Source: Alteribacillus bidgolensis
GTDB lineage: Bacteria > Bacillota > Bacilli > Bacillales > Marinococcaceae
Assembly (NCBI RefSeq): GCF_002886255.1
Contig: NZ_KZ614149.1
Span: 310,001-374,000, forward strand
Length of the DNA: 64,000 nucleotides
Direction of reading: 5' to 3'
Positions 1 to 8,053 of this stretch are shown here, one piece after another. Position numbers and translations under genes: made by a program. The notes beneath the pieces were generated by a model. It was not told the origin of the DNA. It saw only the letters and a program-made list of their open reading frames with translations, and did no database searches. The first letter of the stretch is position 1, and each line of letters starts with the position of its first letter.

Positions 1-334
1 TGGAAAAACGAATTTACTATCTCAGCCGGAATTTAAAGATATAGAAAAAGTAAAAATGATTTTTGAAATACTTGAACAAGACCATGCAGTTCATGAACTA
101 TTAAAACCTGAACAAGATGGATTAGTTATTCGGATTGGGCAAGAAAATAATTACGAGGCTTTTGAAGATTGCAGTATTATTTCAGCCACCTATTCTTTTG
201 ACGGAAAACCGGTCGGCACAATTGGAATTGTTGGACCAACAAGAATGGAATACCCTAGAGTTATTGGGTTAATTCAACACTTATCCAAAGGACTGTCAGA
301 TGCTTTAACAAACTTGTATACCAGCGGCAACTAA
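1..334 (+). CDS. hrcA: Heat-inducible transcription repressor HrcA, C-terminal part (5' end outside window)
   Basis: The open frame enters from the left edge (frame of base 2) and stops at 332-334, giving about the last 110 residues. The segment GKTNLLSQPEFKD and the C-terminal motif GPTRMEYPRVIG are characteristic of the HrcA GAF-like ligand/dimer domain. HrcA represses class I heat-shock genes by binding CIRCE operators and depends on GroEL for folding. The DNA-binding winged-helix half and the promoter with its CIRCE site lie upstream of the window. It is first in the hrcA-grpE-dnaK-dnaJ order known from Bacillus. The truncation is only the window edge; the visible frame is intact. Confidence 0.93.
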   Translation, partial: GKTNLLSQPEFKDIEKVKMIFEILEQDHAVHELLKPEQDGLVIRIGQENNYEAFEDCSIISATYSFDGKPVGTIGIVGPTRMEYPRVIGLIQHLSKGLSDALTNLYTSGN

Positions 335-357
335 TGATAATATATATTTTTGGTTAC

Positions 358-377
358 AGGAGAGTTTATTCTCTCCT
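358..377. repeat. Short perfect inverted repeat after hrcA
   Basis: AGGAGAG (358-364) and CTCTCCT (371-377) form a 7-bp stem with a 6-nt loop, 24 nt after the hrcA stop. No T run follows (CTCTCTATG), so it is not a classical terminator. It may act as an RNA-processing or stability hairpin between hrcA and grpE. Confidence 0.5.
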
Positions 378-465
378 CTCTCTATGTAAATGATTTGAGG
401 TTTTTATCCTGTTAGTTCGTCAGAAGAATTGGCGGAATCTAGGCTTTTTCGAACCTTAAAAGTTT

Positions 466-583
466 TGCGCGCTGCTGCTGCCTACCGTCGACGCTAAGCA
501 CTCAGGCTAGGCATTATGGATTATTAAGCCTGGAGTACTTAGTAAAACTTAATCTGGCCGGAGCGAACGCGCTTTTCTTAATA
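466..583 (+). repeat. R2 intergenic hairpin element upstream of grpE
   Basis: The 276-base gap between hrcA and grpE holds an imperfect inverted repeat. CTAAGCACTCAGGCT (494-508) pairs with AGCCTGGAGTACTTAG (527-542) with one mismatch and one bulge around an 18-nt loop. The block ends with CGCGCTTTTCTTA (568-580), a tail shared with the element before prmA (4945-4960) and, partly, with 31103-31116. From memory this resembles a common Bacillaceae intergenic repeat ending GCGCTTTTCTT. The arms also resemble CIRCE half-sites (AGCACTC and GAGTaCTtA), but with a 29-nt spacer instead of 9. Confidence 0.5.
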
Positions 584-610
584 ATAAAGCAAATACGGGA
601 GGTGAATGAA

Positions 611-1210
611 GTGAAAGAAGAGAGTCAGTCTATGGAACAAGAAGCAACTGCTGAGGAAACCACTTCAATGGAAGATATTCATGAAGATGAATCTCAACAA
701 GAAAAAGAAACACTTTCCCAAGAGGAGAAGTCTTCTGACGAAATATATGAAACAGAAGAACAACAAGAAATAGAAAAATTAAAACAAGAGGCAGAAGAGT
801 GGAAGAACAGTTCCTTGAGAGCCCAGGCCGACCTTGACAATGTAAGACGCAGGGCAAAAGAGGAAAAAGAAAAAGCAGCAAAATATAGAGCTCAAGATCT
901 TATTGAATCGCTTCTTCCCGTGTTAGATAACTTTGAGCGTGCAATCAGTGCTTCCCCGGAAAGCGAAGAAGCATCTTCTTTGCTAGAAGGAGTGAATATG
1001 GTTTATTCACAATTCCTAGAAGCTGTTCAAAAAGAAGGGCTTGAAGTTATTGAAACAAAAGGGCAGACATTTGACCCTCATCAGCATCAAGCTGTAATGC
1101 AAGTTGAGGAAGATGGATTTGAATCAAATCAGATCGTTGAAGAATTGCAAAAGGGATATAAGCTAAAAGACAAAGTAATTAGACCAGCTATGGTTAAGGT
1201 TAACGTATAA
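611..1210 (+). CDS. grpE: Nucleotide exchange factor GrpE
   Basis: GrpE (199 residues) is the cytosolic dimeric co-chaperone that releases ADP from DnaK. The first ~60 residues are very acidic and disordered. A long coiled coil follows (QADLDNVRRRAKEEKEKAAK and onward), then the C-terminal beta domain with FDPHQHQAVMQVEE and the closing IRPAMVKVNV. The frame is also open from GTG 602, but that codon lies inside the ribosome site GGGAGGTGA (597-605). GTG 611 has a normal 5-nt spacing and is chosen. The gene sits 37 bp upstream of dnaK, as in the Bacillus heat-shock operon. The acidic N-terminus is longer than I recall for B. subtilis. Confidence 0.95.
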   Translation: MKEESQSMEQEATAEETTSMEDIHEDESQQEKETLSQEEKSSDEIYETEEQQEIEKLKQEAEEWKNSSLRAQADLDNVRRRAKEEKEKAAKYRAQDLIESLLPVLDNFERAISASPESEEASSLLEGVNMVYSQFLEAVQKEGLEVIETKGQTFDPHQHQAVMQVEEDGFESNQIVEELQKGYKLKDKVIRPAMVKVNV

Positions 1211-1247
1211 ACTACATAGTTGATTTTAATAGGAGGCTGACAAGACA

Positions 1248-3089
1248 ATGAGCAGAGTTATTGGTATCGACCTTGGAACAACAAATTCTTGTGTAGCAGT
1301 GATGGAAGGCGGAGAAGCACAAGTCATTCCAAATCCGGAAGGAAACCGAACAACCCCTTCAGTAGTGGCTTTTAAAGATGGAGAACGTCAAGTAGGTGAA
1401 GTAGCTAAGCGTCAAGCGATTACTAATCCTAATACGATTCAATCCATCAAACGTTATATGGGCACAGATCATAAAGAAGAGGTAGAAGGAAAAGAATACA
1501 CACCTCAAGAGATATCAGCAATTATTTTGCAGAAATTAAAAAGTGACGCGGAAAGCTATTTAGGCGAAACAGTAACAAAAGCTGTCATTACCGTACCTGC
1601 TTACTTTAATGACTCTCAGCGTCAAGCTACAAAAGACGCTGGAAAAATTGCAGGTCTCGAAGTTGAGCGTATTGTGAACGAACCGACAGCTGCATCCTTA
1701 GCTTATGGTTTTGAAAAAGAAGAGGATCAAACCATTTTAGTATATGATCTTGGTGGAGGAACATTTGACGTATCTATTCTCGAACTTGGAGATGGATTTT
1801 TTGAAGTGAAATCTACTTCAGGTGACAACAAGCTTGGCGGGGATGATTTTGACCAAGTGATTATTGACCACCTTGTATCTGAATTCAAAAAAGAAAATGG
1901 TATCGATCTTTCCCAAGATAAAATGGCGGTACAGCGCTTAAAAGACGCTGCAGAAAAAGCGAAAAAAGACCTTTCCGGTGTATCTCAAACTCAAATTTCA
2001 TTACCGTTTATTACTGCGGACTCAAGCGGACCAAAACATCTAGAAGTTACGATGACACGTGCTAAGTTTGATGAACTATCTTCCCATTTAGTAGAGAAAA
2101 CAATGAAACCTACACGCCAAGCTCTGCAAGATGCAGGTTTGAGTGCAGGTGAAGTGGACAAAGTCATCCTTGTTGGTGGTTCAACACGTATTCCAGCTGT
2201 ACAGGAAGCAATTAAGAAATTGACAGGAAAAGATCCTCATAAAGGCGTTAATCCTGACGAAGTAGTAGCACTCGGGGCAGCTGTTCAAGCTGGTGTACTA
2301 GCTGGAGACGTAAAAGATGTCGTTCTATTAGATGTAACTCCACTATCATTAGGAATTGAAACAATGGGCGGTGTTTCTACAAAACTGATTGAACGAAATA
2401 CAACCATACCGACTAGTAAATCACAAGTGTTCTCGACAGCAGCAGACAACCAGCCATCAGTTGATATTCATGTGCTCCAAGGGGAGCGTGAAATGGCAGC
2501 TGATAATAAAACATTAGGTCGTTTTCAGCTGACTGATATTCCGCCAGCTCCTCGTGGTGTTCCGCAAATTGAAGTAACTTTTGATATTGATGCAAACGGG
2601 ATTGTAAATGTGCGTGCCAAAGATCTAGGTACAAATAAAGAACAATCCATTACAATCACTTCATCTTCCGGCCTTTCCGAGGATGAAATTGAACAAATGG
2701 TTAAAGATGCAGAAGAAAACGCAGAAGAAGATAAAAAACGTAAAGAAGCAGTAGAAGTTAGAAACGAAGCAGATCAATTAGTATTCACTACAGAAAAAAC
2801 GCTTGAAGATCTTGGTGATAATGTAGATCAATCTGAAAAAGATAAAGCTAAAGAGGCTAAAAATAAAGTGAAAGAAGCACTTGAAGGCGACGACATTGAA
2901 GCAATTAGAACAGCAAAAGATGAACTTCAAGAAATCGTTCAGCAGCTGTCTACGAAATTGTATGAGCAAGCCGCTCAGCAGGCGCAGCAAGCACAAGGTG
3001 CTGAAAATGAAAATACAGAAAATAATTCAGCTGACGATGTAGTGGATGCAGATTACGAAGAAGTGGAAGATGACGAGAAAAAAGATTAA
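1248..3089 (+). CDS. dnaK: Chaperone protein DnaK (Hsp70)
   Basis: Full-length Hsp70, 613 residues, near the 611 of B. subtilis DnaK. The ATPase domain shows IGIDLGTTNSCVAVMEGG at the N-terminus, VYDLGGGTFDVSILE and VILVGGSTRIPAVQEAI. The substrate domain starts around VVLLDVTPLSLGIETMGG, and the helical lid ends in an acidic tail with EEVEDDEKKD. It lacks the nucleotide-domain insertion of Gram-negative Hsp70s, as Gram-positive DnaKs do. It works with GrpE and DnaJ on nascent and stress-unfolded proteins. AGGAGG precedes the ATG. A strong terminator and 540 bp of repeats follow before dnaJ, so dnaJ is probably partly uncoupled from dnaK. Confidence 0.98.
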   Translation: MSRVIGIDLGTTNSCVAVMEGGEAQVIPNPEGNRTTPSVVAFKDGERQVGEVAKRQAITNPNTIQSIKRYMGTDHKEEVEGKEYTPQEISAIILQKLKSDAESYLGETVTKAVITVPAYFNDSQRQATKDAGKIAGLEVERIVNEPTAASLAYGFEKEEDQTILVYDLGGGTFDVSILELGDGFFEVKSTSGDNKLGGDDFDQVIIDHLVSEFKKENGIDLSQDKMAVQRLKDAAEKAKKDLSGVSQTQISLPFITADSSGPKHLEVTMTRAKFDELSSHLVEKTMKPTRQALQDAGLSAGEVDKVILVGGSTRIPAVQEAIKKLTGKDPHKGVNPDEVVALGAAVQAGVLAGDVKDVVLLDVTPLSLGIETMGGVSTKLIERNTTIPTSKSQVFSTAADNQPSVDIHVLQGEREMAADNKTLGRFQLTDIPPAPRGVPQIEVTFDIDANGIVNVRAKDLGTNKEQSITITSSSGLSEDEIEQMVKDAEENAEEDKKRKEAVEVRNEADQLVFTTEKTLEDLGDNVDQSEKDKAKEAKNKVKEALEGDDIEAIRTAKDELQEIVQQLSTKLYEQAAQQAQQAQGAENENTENNSADDVVDADYEEVEDDEKKD

Positions 3090-3198
3090 TAAATATTACT
3101 TCTGGGGAGAACCTTCTTCAATATAAAACGACCGTCTCTTCCCCCTGCCGTAGGGAATTGAATGAAATAAAGGTAATAGAATAGATTGATCGGTATTA

Positions 3199-3257
3199 GG
3201 GGCTGTCCCAATGGAAGGTAAAGCTGTGCTAACATTCCGGGCCAGCCCCCTTTTTTT
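3199..3257 (+). terminator. Rho-independent terminator after dnaK
   Basis: GGGGCTG (3199-3205) pairs with CAGCCCC (3243-3249). Inner pairing extends the stem (CCC with GGG, GGAA with TTCC), and T7 (3251-3257) follows. It is placed to end or attenuate dnaK transcription before dnaJ. Confidence 0.8.
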
Positions 3258-3564
3258 GCATGTTAAGAATGAATGCATAAAATATGCTGATCTACAGGAT
3301 AAGCAACTTTCGGCAATCCATCTACAGGATATACTAATGCCGCCGTTGCCACAGGACTTGGCGTTTTACACTATCAGATAATATTAATGGCAACTACATC
3401 TCTGTTATCGCCTTTCAGGCTCACCAATCGGCGGTTTTCTTTATCCTTTAGGAAAGTTCAAATTTTCTAAAGGATCAAAGTATATTGCCATTTGGACTTG
3501 GCGGTAAGCCAGTTTTTCTAAGGTGGTTTTGTTTACAAGCGGCAAAGCCGAGCTTTTCTAATGG
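3258..3564 (+). repeat. Decayed R1 repeats filling the dnaK-dnaJ gap
   Basis: No gene fits in 3090-3631 (542 bases). After the terminator, ATCTACAGGAT occurs twice (3291 and 3320 regions). Fragments such as GCCGCCGTTGCCACAGGACTTGGCG are rearranged R1 pieces. A recognisable R1 copy with an internal deletion spans about 3445-3520 (CCTTTAGGAAAGTT, AAAGGATCAAAGTATA, ACTTGGCGGTAAGCCAG, TTTTTCTA). A 3' fragment lies at 3521-3564 (GGCAAAGCCGAGCTTTTCTAAT). The remaining bases up to the dnaJ ribosome site show nothing clear. Confidence 0.6.
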
Positions 3565-3631
3565 AGTTGAATAACTTTTAAAGATAATGATATGATTATG
3601 GTTATGGACTAGGGAACGGGAGTGAAGAAAC

Positions 3632-4747
3632 ATGAGTAAACGTGACTATTATGAAGTGCTTGGTCTGGACGAAAATGCTTCGGTTGATGAAATAAAAAAA
3701 GCATACAGGAAACTTGCTCGAAAATATCATCCTGATGTAAATAAAGAAGAAAATGCAGAAGAAAAATTTAAAGAAGTAAAAGAAGCATATGATACGCTTA
3801 GTGACCCTCAAAAGAAAGCTAATTATGACAGATTTGGCCATGCTGATCCAAATCAAGGATTTGGAGGTGCTGGAGGTGCTGGAGACTTTGGTGGCTTTGG
3901 TGATATTTTTGATATGTTTTTTGGAGGCGGCCGAAGAGATCCAAATGCACCACGGCAAGGATCTGATTTACAATATACCATGACATTAACTTTTAAAGAA
4001 GCTGCCTTTGGGAAAGATACAGAAATTGAAATTCCTAGAGAAGAAACGTGCAGCACATGCAGCGGAAGCGGTGCTAAGCCTGGTACTCAACCTGAGACAT
4101 GTACTAAATGTGGCGGTGCAGGACAATTGAATATTGAACAAAATACACCGTTTGGCCGCGTAGTGAACAGACGAGTTTGCGACCGCTGCCAAGGAACAGG
4201 AAAAATGGTTAAAGAAAAATGTACTACCTGTGGCGGGAATGGAAAAATTCGTAAAAATAAAAAAATCAGCATAAAAGTTCCGGCTGGTGTAGACCATGGT
4301 CAGCAGATAAGAGTTGCTGGCCAAGGGGAACCTGGAGCAAACGGTGGACCTCACGGTGATCTATACGTCGTATTTAATGTGCAGCCTCATGAATTTTTTG
4401 ATCGAGATGGAGACGATGTATATTGTGAGATGCCGCTGACGTTTGCACAAGCAGCTTTAGGTGATGAGATTGAAGTGCCGACCCTCCGCAGTAAAGTAAA
4501 ATTGAAAATCCCGGCAGGCACTCAAACTGGTACAAGTTTCCGTCTTCGCGGAAAGGGAATTCCTAATGTACATGGTCGAGGACATGGAGACCAGCATGTT
4601 AAAGTTCGAGTGATAACACCTAAAAAACTTAATGAAAAACAAAAAGAGCTTATCCGTGAATTTTCTGAGCAGAGCGGTGATGAACAGGTAGATGAACAGA
4701 GCCATAACTTTTTTGAAAAAGTGAAACGAGCGTTCAGGGGAGAATAA
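3632..4747 (+). CDS. dnaJ: Chaperone protein DnaJ (Hsp40)
   Basis: Type I J-protein, 371 residues. The J domain (1-70) carries the HPD triad at 33-35, which stimulates the DnaK ATPase. A Gly/Phe-rich linker follows (GFGGAGGAGDFGGFGDIF). The zinc-binding region has four CxxCxGxG units: CSTCSGSG, CTKCGGAG, CDRCQGTG and CTTCGGNG. The two C-terminal substrate-binding beta domains and dimer region are complete. It delivers unfolded clients to DnaK and acts as a holdase. The start ATG follows GGGAGTG. It lies 542 bp from dnaK, an unusually long gap containing a terminator and repeats, so a separate promoter or read-through is needed. Confidence 0.98.
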   Translation: MSKRDYYEVLGLDENASVDEIKKAYRKLARKYHPDVNKEENAEEKFKEVKEAYDTLSDPQKKANYDRFGHADPNQGFGGAGGAGDFGGFGDIFDMFFGGGRRDPNAPRQGSDLQYTMTLTFKEAAFGKDTEIEIPREETCSTCSGSGAKPGTQPETCTKCGGAGQLNIEQNTPFGRVVNRRVCDRCQGTGKMVKEKCTTCGGNGKIRKNKKISIKVPAGVDHGQQIRVAGQGEPGANGGPHGDLYVVFNVQPHEFFDRDGDDVYCEMPLTFAQAALGDEIEVPTLRSKVKLKIPAGTQTGTSFRLRGKGIPNVHGRGHGDQHVKVRVITPKKLNEKQKELIREFSEQSGDEQVDEQSHNFFEKVKRAFRGE

Positions 4748-4774
4748 CTTTTAATATTACAGAACGGCGCATTG

Positions 4775-4960
4775 TTCTAGCTTTAGCGCCCAGTCTCCGA
4801 ATGTATTAAGTATGAAGACGTGCTTTTAAAACAGAAATTTCATGAACAGCTATTCAAACTTTTATGAAAAAACCCCCTTTAAGAACTTAATAATTAGTAA
4901 AGAAGCAGTTTTTAAAGGGGACTTTGTTCGGCTGACTGGAACACTCGCGCTTTTCTTAAT
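4775..4960 (+). repeat. R2 intergenic hairpin element upstream of prmA
   Basis: The block begins TTCTAGCTTTAGCGCC (4775-4790) and ends TCGCGCTTTTCTTAAT (4945-4960). These match the two ends of a repeat type I recall from Bacillaceae intergenic regions. Inside are perfect arms CCCCTTTAA (4874-4882) and TTAAAGGGG (4912-4920). A frame through this block extends prmA 45 codons upstream, but that extension is repeat sequence rather than protein. Confidence 0.5.
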
Positions 4961-4976
4961 GGAGCAGGTGGGAATA

Positions 4977-5915
4977 GTGAAGTGGATTGAATTTGGTGTT
5001 CATACGACACAAGAGGCAGTTGAGCCTATATCTAACATTTTACATGAGTCAGGGGCAAGCGGAGTTGTTATAGAAGACTCGAATGACCTTGAAAAAGAAT
5101 GGGACGGAACAGAGGATGAAATTTATGAACTTTCCGCGGAGGATTATCCAGAAGAAGGAGTGTTAGTAAAGGCATACTTTCCAGTTAATAGTTTTGCCAA
5201 AGAAACAGCCGAAGAAGTGAAGCAGTCTATTAACGATTTACTTCTTCATAATATTGACCTTGGAAAAAATCAAGTTACCTTATCAGAAGTACATGAAGAA
5301 GATTGGGCAGAAGCATGGAAAAAGTATTATAAGCCAGTAAAGGTAACTCAGTCTTTAACGATAGCTCCGAGTTGGGAAAATTATCAGCCTGTTTCCACCG
5401 ATGAACACGTCATCGAATTGGACCCAGGTATGGCGTTTGGTACGGGGACACACCCATCAACTGTTCTTTGTTTACAAGCACTAGAGCGTATAATAAAGGA
5501 TGGGGAATCTGTTATTGATGTAGGTACAGGTTCAGGAATACTTTCTATAGCTGCTGCTAAGTTTGGGGCAAAAGAAGTCCAGGCTCTCGATTTAGATGAA
5601 ACGGCAGTTGAAAGTGCCCGCCTTAATGCTTCCTTTAATAATACAGAACATATTATTGAAGTGAAACAGAATAATCTGCTGGACCACAGGGAAGAGTACG
5701 CAGATATCATTGTTGCAAATATACTGGCCGATATTATTCTTCGAATGATTGAAGAGTCATATCGCTTACTGCGTGCCGGTGGATATTTTATTACATCTGG
5801 AATTATTTTTAGTAAAAAAGAAGAAGTAAAAGCAGCATTGATGGAACATGGTTTTGTAATAAAGGAAACAATAGAAATGGAAGATTGGGTTGCTTTTGTA
5901 GCACAAAAAAATTAA
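4977..5915 (+). CDS. prmA: Ribosomal protein L11 methyltransferase PrmA
   Basis: PrmA uses S-adenosylmethionine to trimethylate ribosomal protein L11. The protein is 312 residues from GTG 4977, matching the 311 of B. subtilis. An upstream ATG at 4842 is in frame but lies in an R2 repeat, and MKWIEFGVHTTQEAVEPI is the typical family start. The N-terminal L11-recognition domain is followed by the methyltransferase domain with motif I DVGTGSGILSIAAAK, motif II-like QALDLDETAVESA and the catalytic-loop segment VANILADIILRM. GGAGCAGGTGGG precedes the start. rsmE follows after 21 bp. Confidence 0.93.
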   Translation: MKWIEFGVHTTQEAVEPISNILHESGASGVVIEDSNDLEKEWDGTEDEIYELSAEDYPEEGVLVKAYFPVNSFAKETAEEVKQSINDLLLHNIDLGKNQVTLSEVHEEDWAEAWKKYYKPVKVTQSLTIAPSWENYQPVSTDEHVIELDPGMAFGTGTHPSTVLCLQALERIIKDGESVIDVGTGSGILSIAAAKFGAKEVQALDLDETAVESARLNASFNNTEHIIEVKQNNLLDHREEYADIIVANILADIILRMIEESYRLLRAGGYFITSGIIFSKKEEVKAALMEHGFVIKETIEMEDWVAFVAQKN

Positions 5916-5936
5916 TAGCAGCTGGAGTGGCTTCCT

Positions 5937-6683
5937 ATGCAAAGGTATTTTGTTAAACCTGAAAATATGACAGTTTCTCATGTGGTTGTGACAGGAGAAG
6001 ATGTTAAGCATATTTCAAAAGTAATGAGAATGGCACCAGGGGACAAAATAGTTTGCCTAGATAATCAAGGCAGGCAAGTTGTATCCAAAATTAATGATAT
6101 CAATCAAGATTTTGTGAAAGCCGATATTATCCAAGAAATACATGAGAACAATGAGCTGCCCCTCCATGTAACAATAGCTCAAGGATTAATTAAAGGAGAT
6201 AAACTAGATCTAGTTATTCAAAAAGGTACTGAGTTTGGGGCTTCTGCTTTCTATCTCTTTTCTGCAGATCGATCTGTGGTAAAATGGGATGGGAAAAAAA
6301 TTAATAAAAAGCTAGAACGGCTTCAAAAAATAGCAAAAGAAGCTGCAGAACAATCAGGAAGAAGGATTATTCCTTCGATTACATTTTTTTCTTCCTGGAA
6401 AGAAATGTTAAAAGAGAAGCAGAATCATGATGCCAATGTGTTTTTGTATGAAGAAAACGCGAAGAAAAAGCTTCATAGTGACCTTTCAGAAGTGCTGAAC
6501 TTATCACCTGCTTCACTATTGGCAATAATTGGCCCTGAAGGAGGAGTGAGTGAGGAAGAGGCATCAGCATATAGAAAAGAATGTTTTCGAAATATTAGTT
6601 TGGGGCCGAGAGTTTTACGAAGTGAATCCGCTTCGTTGTACTTATTGGCTGCTTTATCCTATCAATATGAATTACTGAGGTGA
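5937..6683 (+). CDS. rsmE: 16S rRNA (uracil1498-N3)-methyltransferase RsmE
   Basis: SPOUT-class methyltransferase of 248 residues that methylates U1498 in the decoding centre of 16S rRNA. The N-terminal PUA-like domain (MQRYFVKPENM, GEDVKHISKVMRM) precedes the trefoil-knot domain. Knot signatures are IAQGLIKGDKLDLVIQKGTE, IIGPEGGVSEEEA and SLGPRVLRSESASL. The start ATG has GGAGTGG upstream. The stop overlaps the ribosome site of mtaB, which implies translational coupling. This is the yqeU position of B. subtilis. Confidence 0.94.
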   Translation: MQRYFVKPENMTVSHVVVTGEDVKHISKVMRMAPGDKIVCLDNQGRQVVSKINDINQDFVKADIIQEIHENNELPLHVTIAQGLIKGDKLDLVIQKGTEFGASAFYLFSADRSVVKWDGKKINKKLERLQKIAKEAAEQSGRRIIPSITFFSSWKEMLKEKQNHDANVFLYEENAKKKLHSDLSEVLNLSPASLLAIIGPEGGVSEEEASAYRKECFRNISLGPRVLRSESASLYLLAALSYQYELLR

Positions 6684-6688
6684 ATGTT

Positions 6689-8023
6689 ATGGCAACTGTC
6701 GCCTTCCATACTCTTGGCTGTAAAGTCAATCATTATGAAACGGAAGCAATATGGCAGCTTTTTAAGAATGAAGGGTATGAAAAGACTGAATTTGAAAAAC
6801 GGGCAGATGTTTACGTAATTAATACATGTACTGTCACAAACACAGGAGATAAAAAAAGCCGGCAAGTCATTCGCAGAGCTGTTAGAAAAAACCCGGATGC
6901 TGTTGTTTGTGTAACTGGCTGTTATGCGCAAACTTCTCCATCAGAAATTATGGATATACCTGGAGTAGACATTGTTGTCGGTACACAAGACCGTTCGAAA
7001 ATGATTGGATATATTGAACAATTTCAAAAAGAACGAGAACCTATAAACGGCGTTAAAAACATTATGAAAACCAGAGTATATGAAGAATTAGATGTTCCTC
7101 ATTTCACAGATAGAACAAGAGCTTCTTTGAAAATTCAAGAAGGCTGCAACAACTTTTGCACATTTTGCATTATCCCATGGGCAAGAGGGCTGCTCCGTTC
7201 AAGAAAACCTGAAGATGTTCTTTCACAAGCCAAGCAACTGGTAAATGCTGGTTACAAAGAAATCGTTTTAACTGGTATTCATACGGGCGGTTATGGTGAA
7301 GATATGAAAAATTACAGCCTGTCTGATTTGCTAAAAGAGCTAGAAGAATTAGGTGGCCTAAAGCGCATTCGTATTTCTTCTATTGAAGCTAGTCAAATTA
7401 CAGATGAAGTAATAGAAGTTATTGGACAGTCTAAAAAAATTGTCAATCATCTGCACATTCCGCTCCAATCAGGTTCCAATTCTGTATTAAAGCGTATGAG
7501 AAGAAAATATACAACGGAATTTTTTGCTGAAAGATTAGAGAAGTTGAAAAAAGCACTTCCAGGACTTGCTGTAACTTCTGATGTTATTGTCGGTTTTCCT
7601 GGAGAAAGTGATGAAGAATTTAAGGAAACTTACCAATTTATTGCAGAAAATAAGTTTTCAGAGTTACATGTATTTCCTTATTCTAAAAGAACAGGGACAC
7701 CAGCAGCACGTATGGACAATCAAGTAGAAGATGATGAGAAAAATCGAAGAGTACACTACTTAATAGAGCTTTCTAATCAATTAGCTAAACAATATGCTTC
7801 CTCGTACGAAGGCAGTGTCCTTGAAGTGATACCCGAAGAACAAGACAAAGAATCGGGACTTTTAACTGGCTACACTTCTAACTATATGAAAGTAAGATTC
7901 ACTGGAAATGAAGACATGATTGGAAAAATTGTTAAAGTGAAAATAAAAAAGCCTGGATATCCTTATAATAATGGTGAATTTGTGCGAGTAGCAGATGACC
8001 ATGAAGAAATGATATTAGCATAA
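6689..8023 (+). CDS. mtaB: tRNA (N6-threonylcarbamoyladenosine37-C2)-methylthiotransferase MtaB
   Basis: Radical-SAM methylthiotransferase (444 residues) that converts t6A37 to ms2t6A in ANN-reading tRNAs. The N-terminal UPF0004 domain has three cluster cysteines (LGCKVN, NTCTVTN, VTGCYAQ). The radical-SAM motif CxxxCxxC is in EGCNNFCTFCIIPWARG, and a TRAM domain ends the protein. GTG 6680 is in frame, but the ribosome site GAGGTGA (6676-6682) spaces correctly to ATG 6689. MATVAFHTLGCKVN matches the start I recall for B. subtilis YqeV. Confidence 0.95.
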   Translation: MATVAFHTLGCKVNHYETEAIWQLFKNEGYEKTEFEKRADVYVINTCTVTNTGDKKSRQVIRRAVRKNPDAVVCVTGCYAQTSPSEIMDIPGVDIVVGTQDRSKMIGYIEQFQKEREPINGVKNIMKTRVYEELDVPHFTDRTRASLKIQEGCNNFCTFCIIPWARGLLRSRKPEDVLSQAKQLVNAGYKEIVLTGIHTGGYGEDMKNYSLSDLLKELEELGGLKRIRISSIEASQITDEVIEVIGQSKKIVNHLHIPLQSGSNSVLKRMRRKYTTEFFAERLEKLKKALPGLAVTSDVIVGFPGESDEEFKETYQFIAENKFSELHVFPYSKRTGTPAARMDNQVEDDEKNRRVHYLIELSNQLAKQYASSYEGSVLEVIPEEQDKESGLLTGYTSNYMKVRFTGNEDMIGKIVKVKIKKPGYPYNNGEFVRVADDHEEMILA

Positions 8024-8053
8024 ATATCACGTACAGAAAGGATTAAATAGCTA

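Noticed and set aside
3199..3257. GGGGCTGTCCC as an insertion-sequence end
   Set aside because: Only one such end with its own complementary arm and a T run is present and no transposase; a terminator explains it.
4842..4976. N-terminal extension of prmA by 45 codons
   Set aside because: The stretch is R2 repeat sequence; GTG 4977 gives the family-length protein with the usual N-terminus.
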